A DNA stretch of 64,000 nt. It comes from Streptomyces sp. A0958. Lineage in GTDB: Bacteria; Actinomycetota; Actinomycetes; Streptomycetales; Streptomycetaceae. Shown one piece after another: positions 34,259 to 44,611 of the stretch. Each line of letters begins with the position of its first letter. Position 1 is the first letter of the stretch. Position numbers and translations under genes: made by a program. The DNA lies in assembly GCF_004795035.1 (NCBI RefSeq), contig NZ_SSBK01000022.1:58618-122617 (forward strand), written 5' to 3'. The notes beneath the pieces were generated by a model, which had not been told where the DNA came from, made no database searches, and saw only the letters and a program-made list of their open reading frames with translations.

Positions 34259-34773
34259 ACGCGGTCCCTTCCTGCCGGCCGGATCGGAACGCCGTTGGCA
34301 AGGCCGCCGTACGACGCCGGTATCACCCCGGCCCGCCACGCGAGAAGCCCGCCACGCACCAGCAGGGTCGCCGCGAGAGCCGTCATCAGGGCGGGGCTGC
34401 CCTGATGGACGCCCAGCATCGCGCCGATCCCGTAGAGAGCCGCCCGCAGCGCCAGTCCCCCGGTCCAAACGAGGACGGTGGCCTTGGTGCCCTTGCTCCA
34501 CAGCGAGCCGTCCTCGGCCCGCCAGACCCGGGACGTCCATGCCCATCCGGCGCCCGTGATCAGGCCCACGGCCAGCTCCGCGCCCAGGACGGCCACCGAC
34601 GCTATGCGGTGGTCCGGGTCGATGAGGCCGGGCTCCCGCAGGGCCATGACGAGCAGCACGGCGGGCAGGACCCACCAGCGCCGGTCGCCGGAGATCCGCT
34701 GCGCCGAGCACTGACGGACCAGGACGAGGGCGATGACCGCGACGATCACCAGGACATTGACGAGCCCGGACAT
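34255..34773 (-). CDS. DUF1453/CcdC-like membrane protein
   Basis: 172-aa protein with four predicted helices (LVNVLVIVAVIALVLVRQ; WWVLPAVLLVMALR; IASVAVLGAELAVGLITGAGW; and LALRAALYGIGAML with a following segment). First gene of the kinase/regulator operon and fused to it by an ATGA overlap, so it may be an accessory sensor for the kinase; this role is inferred only from the arrangement. ATG at 34773 follows CGGAGG. Confidence 0.8.
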   Translation of the reverse strand: MSGLVNVLVIVAVIALVLVRQCSAQRISGDRRWWVLPAVLLVMALREPGLIDPDHRIASVAVLGAELAVGLITGAGWAWTSRVWRAEDGSLWSKGTKATVLVWTGGLALRAALYGIGAMLGVHQGSPALMTALAATLLVRGGLLAWRAGVIPASYGGLANGVPIRPAGRDRV

Positions 34774-34859
34774 GGGCGCCTCCGAGATGCGAGAAGTTCT
34801 GCACCTCCGACGCTACGGAAAAGTCCGGGTCAGCAGATCGGCTCCAGGGTGGATCGTGG

Positions 34860-34903
34860 GTGGAGCCGTCGTCTCCACCCACGGGTGGAGACGACGGCTC
34901 CAC
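34860..34903 (-). terminator. Terminator of parE, 21-bp perfect arms
   Basis: Arms at 34860-34880 and 34883-34903 are perfect inverted repeats (outer bases GTGGAGCC and GGCTCCAC) around a 2-nt centre. It begins 3 bp past the parE stop codon. Confidence 0.85.
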
Positions 34904-34905
34904 GC

Positions 34906-37026
34906 TCAGACGTCGATGCGCGAGCGGTCCAGCGTGGCCGCCGAGCTGGTGATGAACTCCTTGCGAGGTGCCACCTCGTTGCCCATCAGCAGGTCGAAGA
35001 CCTTCTCGGAGGACTCCAGGTCGCCGATGTTGATGCGGCGCAGCGTGCGGTGGCGCGGGTCCATCGTCGTCTCCGCCAGCTGGTCGGCGTCCATCTCGCC
35101 CAGACCCTTGTAGCGCTGGATGGAGTCCTTGTAGCGGATGTTCTTGCGCTGGAGCTCCAGCAGGCGCTGGCGCAGCTCGTTGTCCGAGTACGTGTAGATG
35201 TACTTGTCCTGGCCCTTCTTAGGCTGGACCAGCTCGATCCGGTGGAGTGGGGGCACGGCGGCGAAGACCCGGCCCGCCTCGACCATCGGCCGCATGTACC
35301 GCTGGAAGAGTGTCAGCAGCAGGATGCGGATGTGGGCGCCGTCGACGTCGGCGTCGACCAGCAGGACGATCTTGCCGTACCGGGCGGCGTCGATGTCGAA
35401 GGTCCGCCCGGAGCCGGCTCCTATGACCTGGATGATCGCTCCGCACTCGGCGTTCTTCAGCATGTCGGAAACCGATGCCTTCTGAACGTTGAGGATCTTG
35501 CCGCGGATCGGCAGCAGCGCCTGGAACTCACTGTTCCGGGCGAGCTTCGCCGTGCCGAGCGCGGAGTCGCCCTCCACGATGAACAGCTCGCTGCGCTCCA
35601 CGTCGTCGCTGCGGCAGTCGGCGAGCTTCGCCGGCAGCGAGGACGACTCCAGTGCCGTCTTGCGACGCTGCGCGTCCTTGTGCTGGCGGGCCGCGATCCG
35701 GGTGCGGGCAGCCGCCACCGCCTTGTCCAGGACGGCTCTGGCCTGGGCCTTCGCGTCCCGCTTGGTGGAGGTGAGGAAGGCCTTGAGCTCCTTGGCGACG
35801 ACATTGGCGACGATCCGGTTGGCCGCCGAGGTGCCGAGCACCTCCTTTGTCTGACCCTCGAACTGCGGTTCCGCCAGGCGCACGGTCACGACCGCGGTGA
35901 GGCCCTCCAGGGCGTCGTCCTTGACGATGTCGTCCTCGGCCACGCGCAGCAGCTTCGCGGAGCGCAGCACCTCGTTGACCGTCTTGGTCACGGAGCGCTC
36001 GAATCCGCTCACGTGCGTGCCGCCCTTGGGGGTGGCGATGATGTTGACGAAGGACTTCAGGTTGGTCTCGTACCCGGTGCCCCAGCGCATCGCGATGTCG
36101 ACGGACAGCTCCCGGGTGACCTCGGTCGCCGTCATGTGCCCGCGCTCGTCCAGGACGGGGACCGTCTCCTTGAACGTGCCCTGCCCGGTCAGGCGCAGGA
36201 CGTCACAGACGGCCTTGTCCTGGGCGAGGTACTCGCAGAATTCGCTGATGCCTCCGTCGAAGCGGAAGGTCTCCTCCGTCTTGCCCGCTCCGTCCAGGCC
36301 CCGCTCGTCGCGCACGACGATGGTGAGGCCGGGGACGAGGAAGGCCGTCTGGCGGGCCCGCTGGTGGAGCGTGTCGAGATTGAGCTTGGCGTCCTTGAGG
36401 AAGATCTGCCGGTCGGCCCAGTACCGCACCCTCGTGCCGGTACGTGCCTTCGGAACGCGCTTGCCCTTGAGCAGCCCGTTGGACGGGTCGAACGGGCTGT
36501 CCGGCCCCTGCTCGGTGAAAATGCCGGGAACCCCGCGGCGGAAGCTGATCGAGTGGGTCGCGCTGTTGCGGTCGACCTCGACGTCCAGCCGGGCGGACAG
36601 GGCGTTGACCACGGAGGCGCCGACGCCGTGCAGACCGCCGGACGCGGCGTAGGAACCGCCGCCGAACTTGCCGCCGGCGTGCAGCTTGGTCATCACGACC
36701 TCGACGCCGGACAGGCCCGTCTTGGGTTCGACGTCGATCGGGATGCCCCGGCCGTTGTCGCGGACCTCGACGGAGTTGTCGTCGTGAAGGATGACCTCGA
36801 TGTGGTCGCAGTAGCCGCCGAGGGCCTCGTCGACGGAGTTGTCGATGATTTCCCAGAGGCAGTGCATCAGGCCGCGGCTGTCGGTGGACCCGATGTACAT
36901 GCCAGGGCGTTTGCGAACCGCTTCGAGCCCCTCGAGTACGAGCAGGTGCCGCGCGGTGTAGTTGGAACCGTCTCGGTCTGCTCCGGTCAGCAGCGCAGTG
37001 GACGGCACGGACGTATCGGCGGTCAC
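34906..37026 (-). CDS. parE: DNA topoisomerase IV subunit B (ParE)
   Basis: 706-aa ATPase subunit of the type IIA topoisomerase that works with ParC at 22472. The GHKL ATPase has EIIDNSVDEAL, DNGRGIP and GGLHGVGASVVNALS; the TOPRIM domain has EGDSALG and DVDGAHI; the C-terminal motif RYKGLGEMDADQL is intact. GTG at 37026 follows GAGGAG. A short extension (THWAPNEIQRGANR) upstream lacks a start signal. Equivalent to SCO5822. A strong hairpin follows. Confidence 0.94.
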   Translation of the reverse strand: MTADTSVPSTALLTGADRDGSNYTARHLLVLEGLEAVRKRPGMYIGSTDSRGLMHCLWEIIDNSVDEALGGYCDHIEVILHDDNSVEVRDNGRGIPIDVEPKTGLSGVEVVMTKLHAGGKFGGGSYAASGGLHGVGASVVNALSARLDVEVDRNSATHSISFRRGVPGIFTEQGPDSPFDPSNGLLKGKRVPKARTGTRVRYWADRQIFLKDAKLNLDTLHQRARQTAFLVPGLTIVVRDERGLDGAGKTEETFRFDGGISEFCEYLAQDKAVCDVLRLTGQGTFKETVPVLDERGHMTATEVTRELSVDIAMRWGTGYETNLKSFVNIIATPKGGTHVSGFERSVTKTVNEVLRSAKLLRVAEDDIVKDDALEGLTAVVTVRLAEPQFEGQTKEVLGTSAANRIVANVVAKELKAFLTSTKRDAKAQARAVLDKAVAAARTRIAARQHKDAQRRKTALESSSLPAKLADCRSDDVERSELFIVEGDSALGTAKLARNSEFQALLPIRGKILNVQKASVSDMLKNAECGAIIQVIGAGSGRTFDIDAARYGKIVLLVDADVDGAHIRILLLTLFQRYMRPMVEAGRVFAAVPPLHRIELVQPKKGQDKYIYTYSDNELRQRLLELQRKNIRYKDSIQRYKGLGEMDADQLAETTMDPRHRTLRRINIGDLESSEKVFDLLMGNEVAPRKEFITSSAATLDRSRIDV

Positions 37027-37460
37027 GCGGTTCGCTCCTCGCTGAATTTCATTTGGGGCCCAGTGGGTCACGGGCTCGGCTTCGGTTGCCGCTGTGAGGG
37101 TACCGAGGCCTGGTAGAGCGGGTGAAACGCCACCCTTGAAGAAGCCTCAGACTAAACCAGACTCGCATGCACGTTCGATCCCTCCTTGGGGTGACGTGCA
37201 CATCACGTTCCCTTCCAGGCATGAACCATTTAGGCTCCGGGCACGTCCTCATGAACAACCGGCAAGCCAGCCGGCCCGGACTGACCAAGCCCAGCAACGC
37301 GAAACCGTAGCGCCACGCAATACGGCACATTCGCCGCGAACCGGCAACAGACAGCCATCCCGAGAAGAAGTTTCGAAGAAAAGCCACGAGCGGGAACGTT
37401 TTCGGCCTGGTTGGATGTTGACCCTGGTACGACAGCTCGTCGAGCTAGAGAAGAGGCGAC
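37027..37460. other. Divergent promoter region between parE and the DUF7455 gene
   Basis: 434 bp without a gene. GGAAC (37393-37397), 19 bp, then GTT (37417-37419) resembles an ECF/SigR-type promoter, 44 bp before the DUF7455 start. TTGACC at 37418-37423 is an alternative -35. No RNA structure recognised. Confidence 0.4.
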
Positions 37461-37694
37461 GTGACTACTGTTCTGACCCCCGCGAGCCCGCTGACCGCAG
37501 CAGATCGCTGTGACCGTTGCGGCGCCCAGGCATACCTGCGCGTCGTGCTCATCAGCGGCGGTGAACTGCTCTTCTGCGCCCACCACGGTCGCAAGTTCGA
37601 GCCGGAACTCAAGAAGATCGCCGCGGAAATACAGGATGAGACGGACCGACTGACGGCCGTGCAGGCCCAAGCCGCCGAAGAGGAACAACACTGA
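37461..37694 (+). CDS. DUF7455 family small zinc-ribbon-like protein
   Basis: 77 aa. CDRCGAQAYLRV and LLFCAHHGRKF supply three Cys and two His in a zinc-ribbon-like arrangement, followed by an amphipathic helix (ELKKIAAEIQDETDRL). Conserved in actinomycetes next to hrdB; function unknown. GTG at 37461 follows AGAAGAGGCG. Two hairpins separate it from the convergent protease gene. Confidence 0.85.
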   Translation: MTTVLTPASPLTAADRCDRCGAQAYLRVVLISGGELLFCAHHGRKFEPELKKIAAEIQDETDRLTAVQAQAAEEEQH

Positions 37695-37741
37695 CACCTC
37701 GCATCCACGACGAGCCAGGGGCCGGTCCCGGACCGGCCGAC

Positions 37742-37771
37742 GGGCGGCCTTCCTTGTGGGGAAAGCCGCCC
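37742..37771. terminator. Hairpin between convergent genes
   Basis: GGGCGGC (37742-37748) pairs with GCCGCCC (37765-37771), with CTTCC/GGAAA-like pairing inside. It probably ends both the DUF7455 gene and the protease gene. Confidence 0.65.
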
Positions 37772-37799
37772 GTTCTCGTATCTGTGGAGCCTGTGCCGG

Positions 37800-38630
37800 T
37801 CAGTCGGCGGCTGCCATCCACCCGATGGCGGCGGAGACCCGCGTGTAGACGCCGGGGCTCCCGGCGCGGCCGCAGCCGTTCCCCCAGGACACCAGCCCCA
37901 CAAGCCGCCCCTGGGCCACCAGGGGCCCTCCGCTGTCGCCTTGGCAGGCGTCGTATCCGCCCTCGGGTTCGCCCGCGCAGAGCATCGACGAGGCGTCGTA
38001 CGTACCGCTCCTACCGCCGGGGTATGCCTGCTCGCAAGAGCTGTCGGGCAGAATGCTCACCTCCGCGGACCTGAGTGACGACGCGTAGTCGCCGTAGCCG
38101 GTGGTGTCACCCCAGCCGTAGACGACCGCAGGGGTGCCGGCCCGGTACGCGGAGTCACCGGCCTCGGCCATGGGGAGCGTGTCCTGTTCGGGCAGCGCCT
38201 CGGAGAGGGTGAGCACCGCGACGTCCCCGCTGTTGGTCGCGGCGTCGAACCCCGGGTTGACCCACGTACCGCTCACCGGGATCTCCTTGCCGCCCGCGCC
38301 GTCCAGCTCGTCCCGGCCGGAAATGATCCGCAGGTCGCTCACCTGGCCCACATCGGTGCCCAGCGCCTCCCGGCTCAGGCAGTGCGCGGCCGTGAGCACC
38401 TTCTTCGGCTCCACCACGACGCCACCGCAGAACTGGCCGGCCCTGGTACCTCCGAACCGGTCACGGCTGGAGAGGGCCACCACCCACGGGCTGTCCGCAA
38501 TGTGCGCGGGCCGGCCTCCGATGACGATGCTGTCCGCGACCGCTGTGGCGGGGGACGCAAGCGGTATCACGGCCGTGGCGGCGGCGAGGGCGAGCGCCCC
38601 GGTCATGGTGCGGACGACGGTGCGGGACAT
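37800..38630 (-). CDS. Secreted trypsin-like serine protease
   Basis: 276-aa extracellular protease of family S1. The signal peptide is at the N-terminus (residues 1 to about 32) and the mature enzyme begins near IVIGGRPA. The catalytic triad is intact: His in LTAAHC, Asp in SGDVAVL, Ser in GDSGGP. Cys pairs typical of trypsins are present, and Asp in YDACQGDSGG at the base of the pocket predicts cleavage after Lys/Arg. ATG at 38630 follows AGGAG. Confidence 0.93.
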   Translation of the reverse strand: MSRTVVRTMTGALALAAATAVIPLASPATAVADSIVIGGRPAHIADSPWVVALSSRDRFGGTRAGQFCGGVVVEPKKVLTAAHCLSREALGTDVGQVSDLRIISGRDELDGAGGKEIPVSGTWVNPGFDAATNSGDVAVLTLSEALPEQDTLPMAEAGDSAYRAGTPAVVYGWGDTTGYGDYASSLRSAEVSILPDSSCEQAYPGGRSGTYDASSMLCAGEPEGGYDACQGDSGGPLVAQGRLVGLVSWGNGCGRAGSPGVYTRVSAAIGWMAAAD

Positions 38631-38732
38631 GCGTACTCCTGACTCCGTGATGGACGATGCCTACCCAGAGTCATTCCGCCGACGCCGACGCGCACCTCCG
38701 CGCGCCCCACGGGAAGTGAAGAACAGAAACGC

Positions 38733-38779
38733 GCAGCACGATGCCCCGGCTCCCTGAGGGAGCCGGGGCATCGTGCTGC
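38733..38779 (-). terminator. Terminator of hrdB, 22-bp perfect arms
   Basis: Arms at 38733-38754 and 38758-38779 pair perfectly around a 3-nt loop (inner bases CCGGCTCCC and GGGAGCCGG). On the hrdB strand it is followed by a loose T-rich stretch. Confidence 0.9.
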
Positions 38780-38796
38780 GTACTGCTGCCGTCGAC

Positions 38797-40341
<1,545 letters not shown>

Positions 40342-40663
40342 GAACAACCTCTCGGAACGATGGAAACGGCTTCCGGCCCGGCCCAAAGAGGGCTGGAACC
40401 GACGACCGCCGGGCGGGGAATGCACCGACGGCGCGGGCTAGGCCTCAGAACTGCACAGCGCCCTGAACGGCTGCTGTATTCCTTCTGCGACGGTCACCTC
40501 TTAAGTCATCGCGCTGTCTCGAAGAGTGTTACGTCCGTTCCGCGTGGCCCGAGTCACACCCCATTTGCGATGAACACGACCAAGGCGACATCTCTCCGTC
40601 CCTGTGCCGCCGGACCACCGGGGTCCGGCGGCATGTGGCGCGTACACCCTGCCCGTGCCGCGG
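40342..40663. other. hrdB promoter region and whiH downstream region
   Basis: 322 bp without a gene. It carries the hrdB leader and promoter(s) on the minus strand (GTAACACTC at about 40523-40531 is a -10-like element) and the 3' trailer of whiH. I see no certain sigma-R site. Confidence 0.4.
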
Positions 40664-41551
40664 TCAGTGCTCGCGCGGCGCCGGCACCACTCGTTCCACC
40701 TCGTGGTGGCCCACCAGCAACTGGCGCATGGCCGCCTCGGCGCCCGCGGAGTCACCGGACGCCAGGGCGTCGGCAATGCGCGCGTGCAGGGCGACGGATG
40801 CGTCGCTGGGTCGGTCACAAGCGGTGGCCGGTCCCCCGGAGACCTGCAATGCGGCGGAGACGATTCCGGAAAGGTGCTCCAGCATGCGGTTGCCCGCGGC
40901 CTGGATGAGCAGGGAGTGGAACTCCGCGTCGGCGCGGGCACATGTGATCATGTCGCCCTGCCCGAGCGCGTGCCCCATGATCTCGACCATGTCAACAAGG
41001 CGCTGCTGGAGGTCCTCGCGCCCGTGACCGGCGGCCAGGCGCGCGGCGAGAGGTTCGATCGTCCAGCGGAGATCGCCCAGCTCACGACGCTGGTCGTCGC
41101 GCTGCGGACCGAAGGCACGCCATTCAATGATGTCGGGATCGAGCAGATTCCAGTCACTGACCGGCCGTACCCGCGTGCCCACGTTGGGGCGGGCACTGAC
41201 CAGCCCCTTGGCCTCGAGCACGCGGAGGGATTCCCGCACGACGGTCCTGGAAACCTCGAAGCGCTGGCCGATCTCCTCCGGAACCAGAGGGCGGTCCGCA
41301 CCGAGGTCACCGGAAACGATCATCTGTCCCAGCTGCTGAACAAGTTGGCCGTGCAGCCCACGGCCACGGCTGGCCGATCCCCGTCGGCCCACCCGGCCGA
41401 GCTCGGCGTCGGGACCGTCCCAGGAACGCACGGCGGCGCGCTCGCCGGCCGGCGCCTCCGCGTAGGGGTAACGGTCGAGTTCGCCCGGGCCGGCGAGGCC
41501 GGAATCGGCGGAGCGGGCGGTGGTCATCATGGTGTGCGCAAGGGTACTCAC
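40664..41551 (-). CDS. whiH: Sporulation regulator WhiH (GntR family)
   Basis: 295-aa GntR/FadR-family regulator needed for sporulation septation in aerial hyphae (SCO5819, next to hrdB). A variable N-terminus of about 85 residues precedes the winged helix (QMIVSGDLGADRPLVPEEIG onward, HTH in FEVSRTVVRESLRVLE) and an FCD domain (residues about 165-280) with acidic/His residues for ligand or metal. GTG at 41551 has AGGA upstream. Promoter sequence upstream carries a WhiG-like -10 element, as known for whiH. Confidence 0.93.
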   Translation of the reverse strand: MSTLAHTMMTTARSADSGLAGPGELDRYPYAEAPAGERAAVRSWDGPDAELGRVGRRGSASRGRGLHGQLVQQLGQMIVSGDLGADRPLVPEEIGQRFEVSRTVVRESLRVLEAKGLVSARPNVGTRVRPVSDWNLLDPDIIEWRAFGPQRDDQRRELGDLRWTIEPLAARLAAGHGREDLQQRLVDMVEIMGHALGQGDMITCARADAEFHSLLIQAAGNRMLEHLSGIVSAALQVSGGPATACDRPSDASVALHARIADALASGDSAGAEAAMRQLLVGHHEVERVVPAPREH

Positions 41552-41614
41552 GCATCCTTTGTCGGCGGGTCTCAGCCGCCCCTTGAGGTCTTTGCTGAAA
41601 AGCACACGAAAGGG

Positions 41615-41640
41615 TGATCGGCACCTGCCCCTCAATTGAC
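41615..41640 (-). promoter_or_regulatory. WhiG-like promoter of whiH
   Basis: The minus strand reads GCCGATCA at 41615-41622, close to the WhiG -10 consensus GCCGATAA, about 60 bp before whiH. The -35 is weak: CGTC 15 bp upstream instead of TAAA. Confidence 0.5.
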
Positions 41641-41711
41641 GCCTTACTGGTATAAACCGGGCATTTCAAAAAGGAGTTACGAGGACCCTGGCGTCCCGGC
41701 ACGCTCGGTGA

Positions 41712-43520
41712 TCACCAACGGACCCTCCCTCGGAGGCTGGTGAACAAATACGCGCAGATGAGAACCGACAACGACAGGGCCAGGGCCGCCCCCACGGGAT
41801 GCGCCACGACCCGCACCGCGGCCAGCAACCATCGGTCCGCCTCCTGCGGCCACTGCAGCCAGGCCAGTTCCCGCAGTCGACCCGGAAGCCCGGTCATCGA
41901 ACGCACGGTCGACGCCTTGGGCATCCGCTCGACCAGCGGCACCATCAGTACGGGTACGGCGAGTACGGCGGCGATCCCGGCGGCCGTCACGCGGAAGATG
42001 CCCGCGGCCAGCAGCCCGGCCCAGGCGCACCCGACGGTCAGGCCGGACCAACCCGCGGCCAGGGAGACCGCATTCGCATTCGCCGGGACGTGGAACAAGT
42101 CCCCGCCGTACACGACACGAAGGGCCGACGCCGAGGCGAGCACGACGATCAGTGCCAGCAGGAGCGCGACGCCCCCGGACACGGCCAGCTTGGCAAGGAG
42201 CAGTCCGAGTCGGCGGGGCACCGTGCCCCGGCCTGCGGCGAGCGCCGGATAACGGAACTCGTCGCCGAAGGACAGCGCACCGAGCAGTCCTGCCCCGAGC
42301 GCGGCGGGCGGGAGCGGCAGCAGCGAGGGCCAGGCGGCGAGTACGTCGGGCAGCGTGGCACGGCCGTCGCGGGCCAACAGCACGGAGAGCCCGACGGAGG
42401 CGGCCAGGACGACCGCCATGACCACCGCCGTGGTCCGCACACCGAACAAGCGGTGCAGTTCGTAGCGCAGCGGCCGCAGCGGTCCACGGGCCGGGCGCCG
42501 CCTGATCGGAGGCGGCAGTTCGCCGCGCGCACCGGGTGCGACGGGGTGCGACGCGGCGCCGGGCGCGGCGCCCCCGGATCTCTCGGCGTCGGCATCGGCC
42601 GGGAGGTCGCCCCCCTGGGCCGGAGAGCCGGCGGACCCGCCGACGGGGCCCGTGTCACCGACCTCGTCGGCGAGCTGGTGGACGGGGAGCCCGTGGCGGA
42701 ACGCCGCGTCACCGACCTCCGCACAGCTGCTGCCGTACACGGAGAGCCGACTGCCGGCCTCGGTGACGACTTCGACGGACCGCCGGGCGGCCCGTGCCTC
42801 CCGGCTCACGATCGCGCCGAGGCGGGCGGCGTGCGGGGAGCGGACGGCGACGCGGGGCCGCAGGCGGGTACGCGAGAAGGCCGCACCGTCCTGGTCGGCG
42901 ACCAGGCGCCCGCCATCGATGGTCACCACATGACCGGACGAGCGCGCGGCCTCCTTCGGGTCGCTGGTGGTGAACAGGACGGTTCCGCCCCGCTCGGCGT
43001 GGGAACGCAGCATGCCGTGCAGCCAGTCGGCCTCCCGCGGTGCCAACCCATCCGCGGGATCGTCCAGGAGGAGCGTGTGCGGGTCACCGAGCAGCGCGCA
43101 GGCGAGCGCCAGCCGGCGGTCCATGCCGAGGGAGAGCGCACCGATGCGCTGGTCGCCAAGACCGGCCAGCCCCGCCACGTCGAGCAGTTCGTCCGCCCTG
43201 GAGGCCGACACTCCGGCCGCGGCGCAGAGCATGCGCAGCTGCCCGCGAGCGGTCCGGGCGGGATGCCCCGGCACGTCTCCCAGCACCACGCCCACCTCTC
43301 CCGCCGGGCGCGGGACGCGGTGCAGCGGGCGCCCCCGGAAGTAGGTGATCCCCCGGCCCGGATCGAGTTCGAGCATCAGCCGCAGGGCCGCAGTCTTACC
43401 GGAACCCGGCGCTCCCAGAAGCGCGGTGACGCAGCCGGGCTCCGCGTCGAACGTGAGGTCGTCCACGGCGGGCGCGTGTCCACGGGAGCGGGTGCTGGTG
43501 AGTCCGATGGCCTGGAGCAT
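41712..43520 (-). CDS. ABC transporter: ATPase fused to permease, degenerate ATPase motifs
   Basis: 602 aa. Residues 1 to about 220 are an ABC ATPase: Walker A GAPGSGKTA is intact, but the signature is LSLGMD instead of LSGGQ, Walker B reads LLLDDP (Asp replacing the catalytic Glu), and the switch His is Asp (TTSDPKEAA). A Pro-rich linker follows, then six membrane helices (residues about 370-600). It may be a half-transporter with slow or no ATP turnover. ATG at 43520 follows GAGAGAAG. Between whiH and a Nudix regulator. Confidence 0.85.
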   Translation of the reverse strand: MLQAIGLTSTRSRGHAPAVDDLTFDAEPGCVTALLGAPGSGKTAALRLMLELDPGRGITYFRGRPLHRVPRPAGEVGVVLGDVPGHPARTARGQLRMLCAAAGVSASRADELLDVAGLAGLGDQRIGALSLGMDRRLALACALLGDPHTLLLDDPADGLAPREADWLHGMLRSHAERGGTVLFTTSDPKEAARSSGHVVTIDGGRLVADQDGAAFSRTRLRPRVAVRSPHAARLGAIVSREARAARRSVEVVTEAGSRLSVYGSSCAEVGDAAFRHGLPVHQLADEVGDTGPVGGSAGSPAQGGDLPADADAERSGGAAPGAASHPVAPGARGELPPPIRRRPARGPLRPLRYELHRLFGVRTTAVVMAVVLAASVGLSVLLARDGRATLPDVLAAWPSLLPLPPAALGAGLLGALSFGDEFRYPALAAGRGTVPRRLGLLLAKLAVSGGVALLLALIVVLASASALRVVYGGDLFHVPANANAVSLAAGWSGLTVGCAWAGLLAAGIFRVTAAGIAAVLAVPVLMVPLVERMPKASTVRSMTGLPGRLRELAWLQWPQEADRWLLAAVRVVAHPVGAALALSLSVLICAYLFTSLRGRVRW

Positions 43521-43702
43521 CGCTTCTCTCGCAGGGGATGGGACGGCAAAGGCGAGGCCGCCCGGCGGCGAGTGAGTACCGCAGCACGATAACCCGATAT
43601 ATAGGACTTTTTGCGTAGCGCAGGGCGCATGGCGCTCGGATGTCGCGTACGCAGTCGCACAGGTGGGTCCGCCCCCGGCTGCCCCCCTGCTACTGCCGCC
43701 CG

Positions 43703-44467
43703 TCAGACCTCGGGCCTCAGCATCGGCGGGTTGAGCACCGTCGCCGCGCCGGACCTGAACAGCTGGGCGGGCCGGCCCCCCTGCCTGGTGGTCGTACCGC
43801 CGGCGGGCACCAGGAAGCCCGGCGTGCCCGTCACCTTGCGGTGGAAGTTCCTCGGGTCGAGCACCACCCCCCACACCGCTTCGTACACGCGGCGCAGTTC
43901 GCCGACCGTGAAGGCGGGTGGACAGAAGGCGGTGGCCAGCGAGGAGTACTCGATCTTGGAGCGGGCCCGCTCCACTCCGTCGGCGAGGATCTTGGCGTGA
44001 TCGAAGGCCAGCGAGGCCTGGTGCTCGCCGTCCGGGCCGTAGCCGCCCTCCGGGCCGAGCAGGTCCTCGACCGGCGCCCACCGCGCGCTGTTCGCGTCGC
44101 CGCCCGCCCTGGGAGCGGGCAGATCGGGGGCCAGCGCGAGATGGGCGACGCTGACGACCCTCATCCGCGGATCGCGCGCCGGGTCCCCGTAGGTGGCGAG
44201 CTGTTCGAGATGGGCGCCGTTGCCGACGGCCGGGGCGGCCGGGTCCTGTGCGCACAGGCCGGTCTCCTCGACGAGTTCCCGTGCCGCCGCGGCTCCAAGA
44301 TCCTCGTCGGCCTTGACGAAGCCGCCGGGCAGGGCCCACCTGCCCTGGAACGGGGTCTCGCCTCGGCGTACCACCAGTGCACAGAGCGCGTGCCGTCGCA
44401 CGGTGAGCACGACCAGGTCGACGGTGACGGCGAATGGCGGAAAGGTCGACGGGTCGTAGGGCGGCAT
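43703..44467 (-). CDS. Nudix-domain transcriptional regulator (NrtR-like)
   Basis: 254 aa. The N-terminal Nudix domain has an intact box (GGFVKADEDLGAAAARELVEE region, Glu and Arg residues all present), and the C-terminal part (residues about 160-240, ending NFHRKVTGTPGFLVPAGG and R-PAQLF) resembles the winged helix of NrtR, which represses NAD-metabolism genes and senses ADP-ribose. Unlike many NrtR proteins the catalytic Nudix residues look intact, so it could also hydrolyse a nucleotide sugar. ATG at 44467 is chosen; no strong ribosome-binding site. A dyad just upstream may be its operator. Confidence 0.82.
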   Translation of the reverse strand: MPPYDPSTFPPFAVTVDLVVLTVRRHALCALVVRRGETPFQGRWALPGGFVKADEDLGAAAARELVEETGLCAQDPAAPAVGNGAHLEQLATYGDPARDPRMRVVSVAHLALAPDLPAPRAGGDANSARWAPVEDLLGPEGGYGPDGEHQASLAFDHAKILADGVERARSKIEYSSLATAFCPPAFTVGELRRVYEAVWGVVLDPRNFHRKVTGTPGFLVPAGGTTTRQGGRPAQLFRSGAATVLNPPMLRPEV

Positions 44468-44476
44468 GCCGTGATC

Positions 44477-44499
44477 ATAGTCGTCTTCCTGACGATAAA
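44477..44499. promoter_or_regulatory. Palindrome immediately upstream of the Nudix regulator
   Basis: TCGTC (44481-44485), TTCCT, GACGA (44491-44495) forms a dyad extended outward by ATAG and TAAA. It ends 10 bp before the start codon, where an autorepressor would block initiation. Confidence 0.5.
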
Positions 44500-44611
44500 C
44501 ACTCCCTTCCTCGGGTCTCTTCACCAGCTTGCGCAACCTGCCCGCGGGCTCCAAGGGCGCGAACGCGTCCCGCCTCGGCGTGCGGCGCCGGAGGCCGGCG
44601 CCGCACGCGGA

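Noticed and set aside
34860..34903. Inverted repeat as transposon end
   Set aside because: The arms are adjacent, at a gene end, with no target duplication; a terminator explains it.
34189..37116. Long plus-strand open frame opposite the kinase gene and parE
   Set aside because: Antisense shadow crossing two real genes and a terminator.
40523..40560. SigR-dependent second promoter of hrdB
   Set aside because: GGAAC is present but no GTT at the right spacing; not enough to claim.
43596..43610. TATATA near 43600 as operator of the ABC gene
   Set aside because: It fits a -10 element of the ABC gene on the minus strand but no -35 or dyad is convincing.
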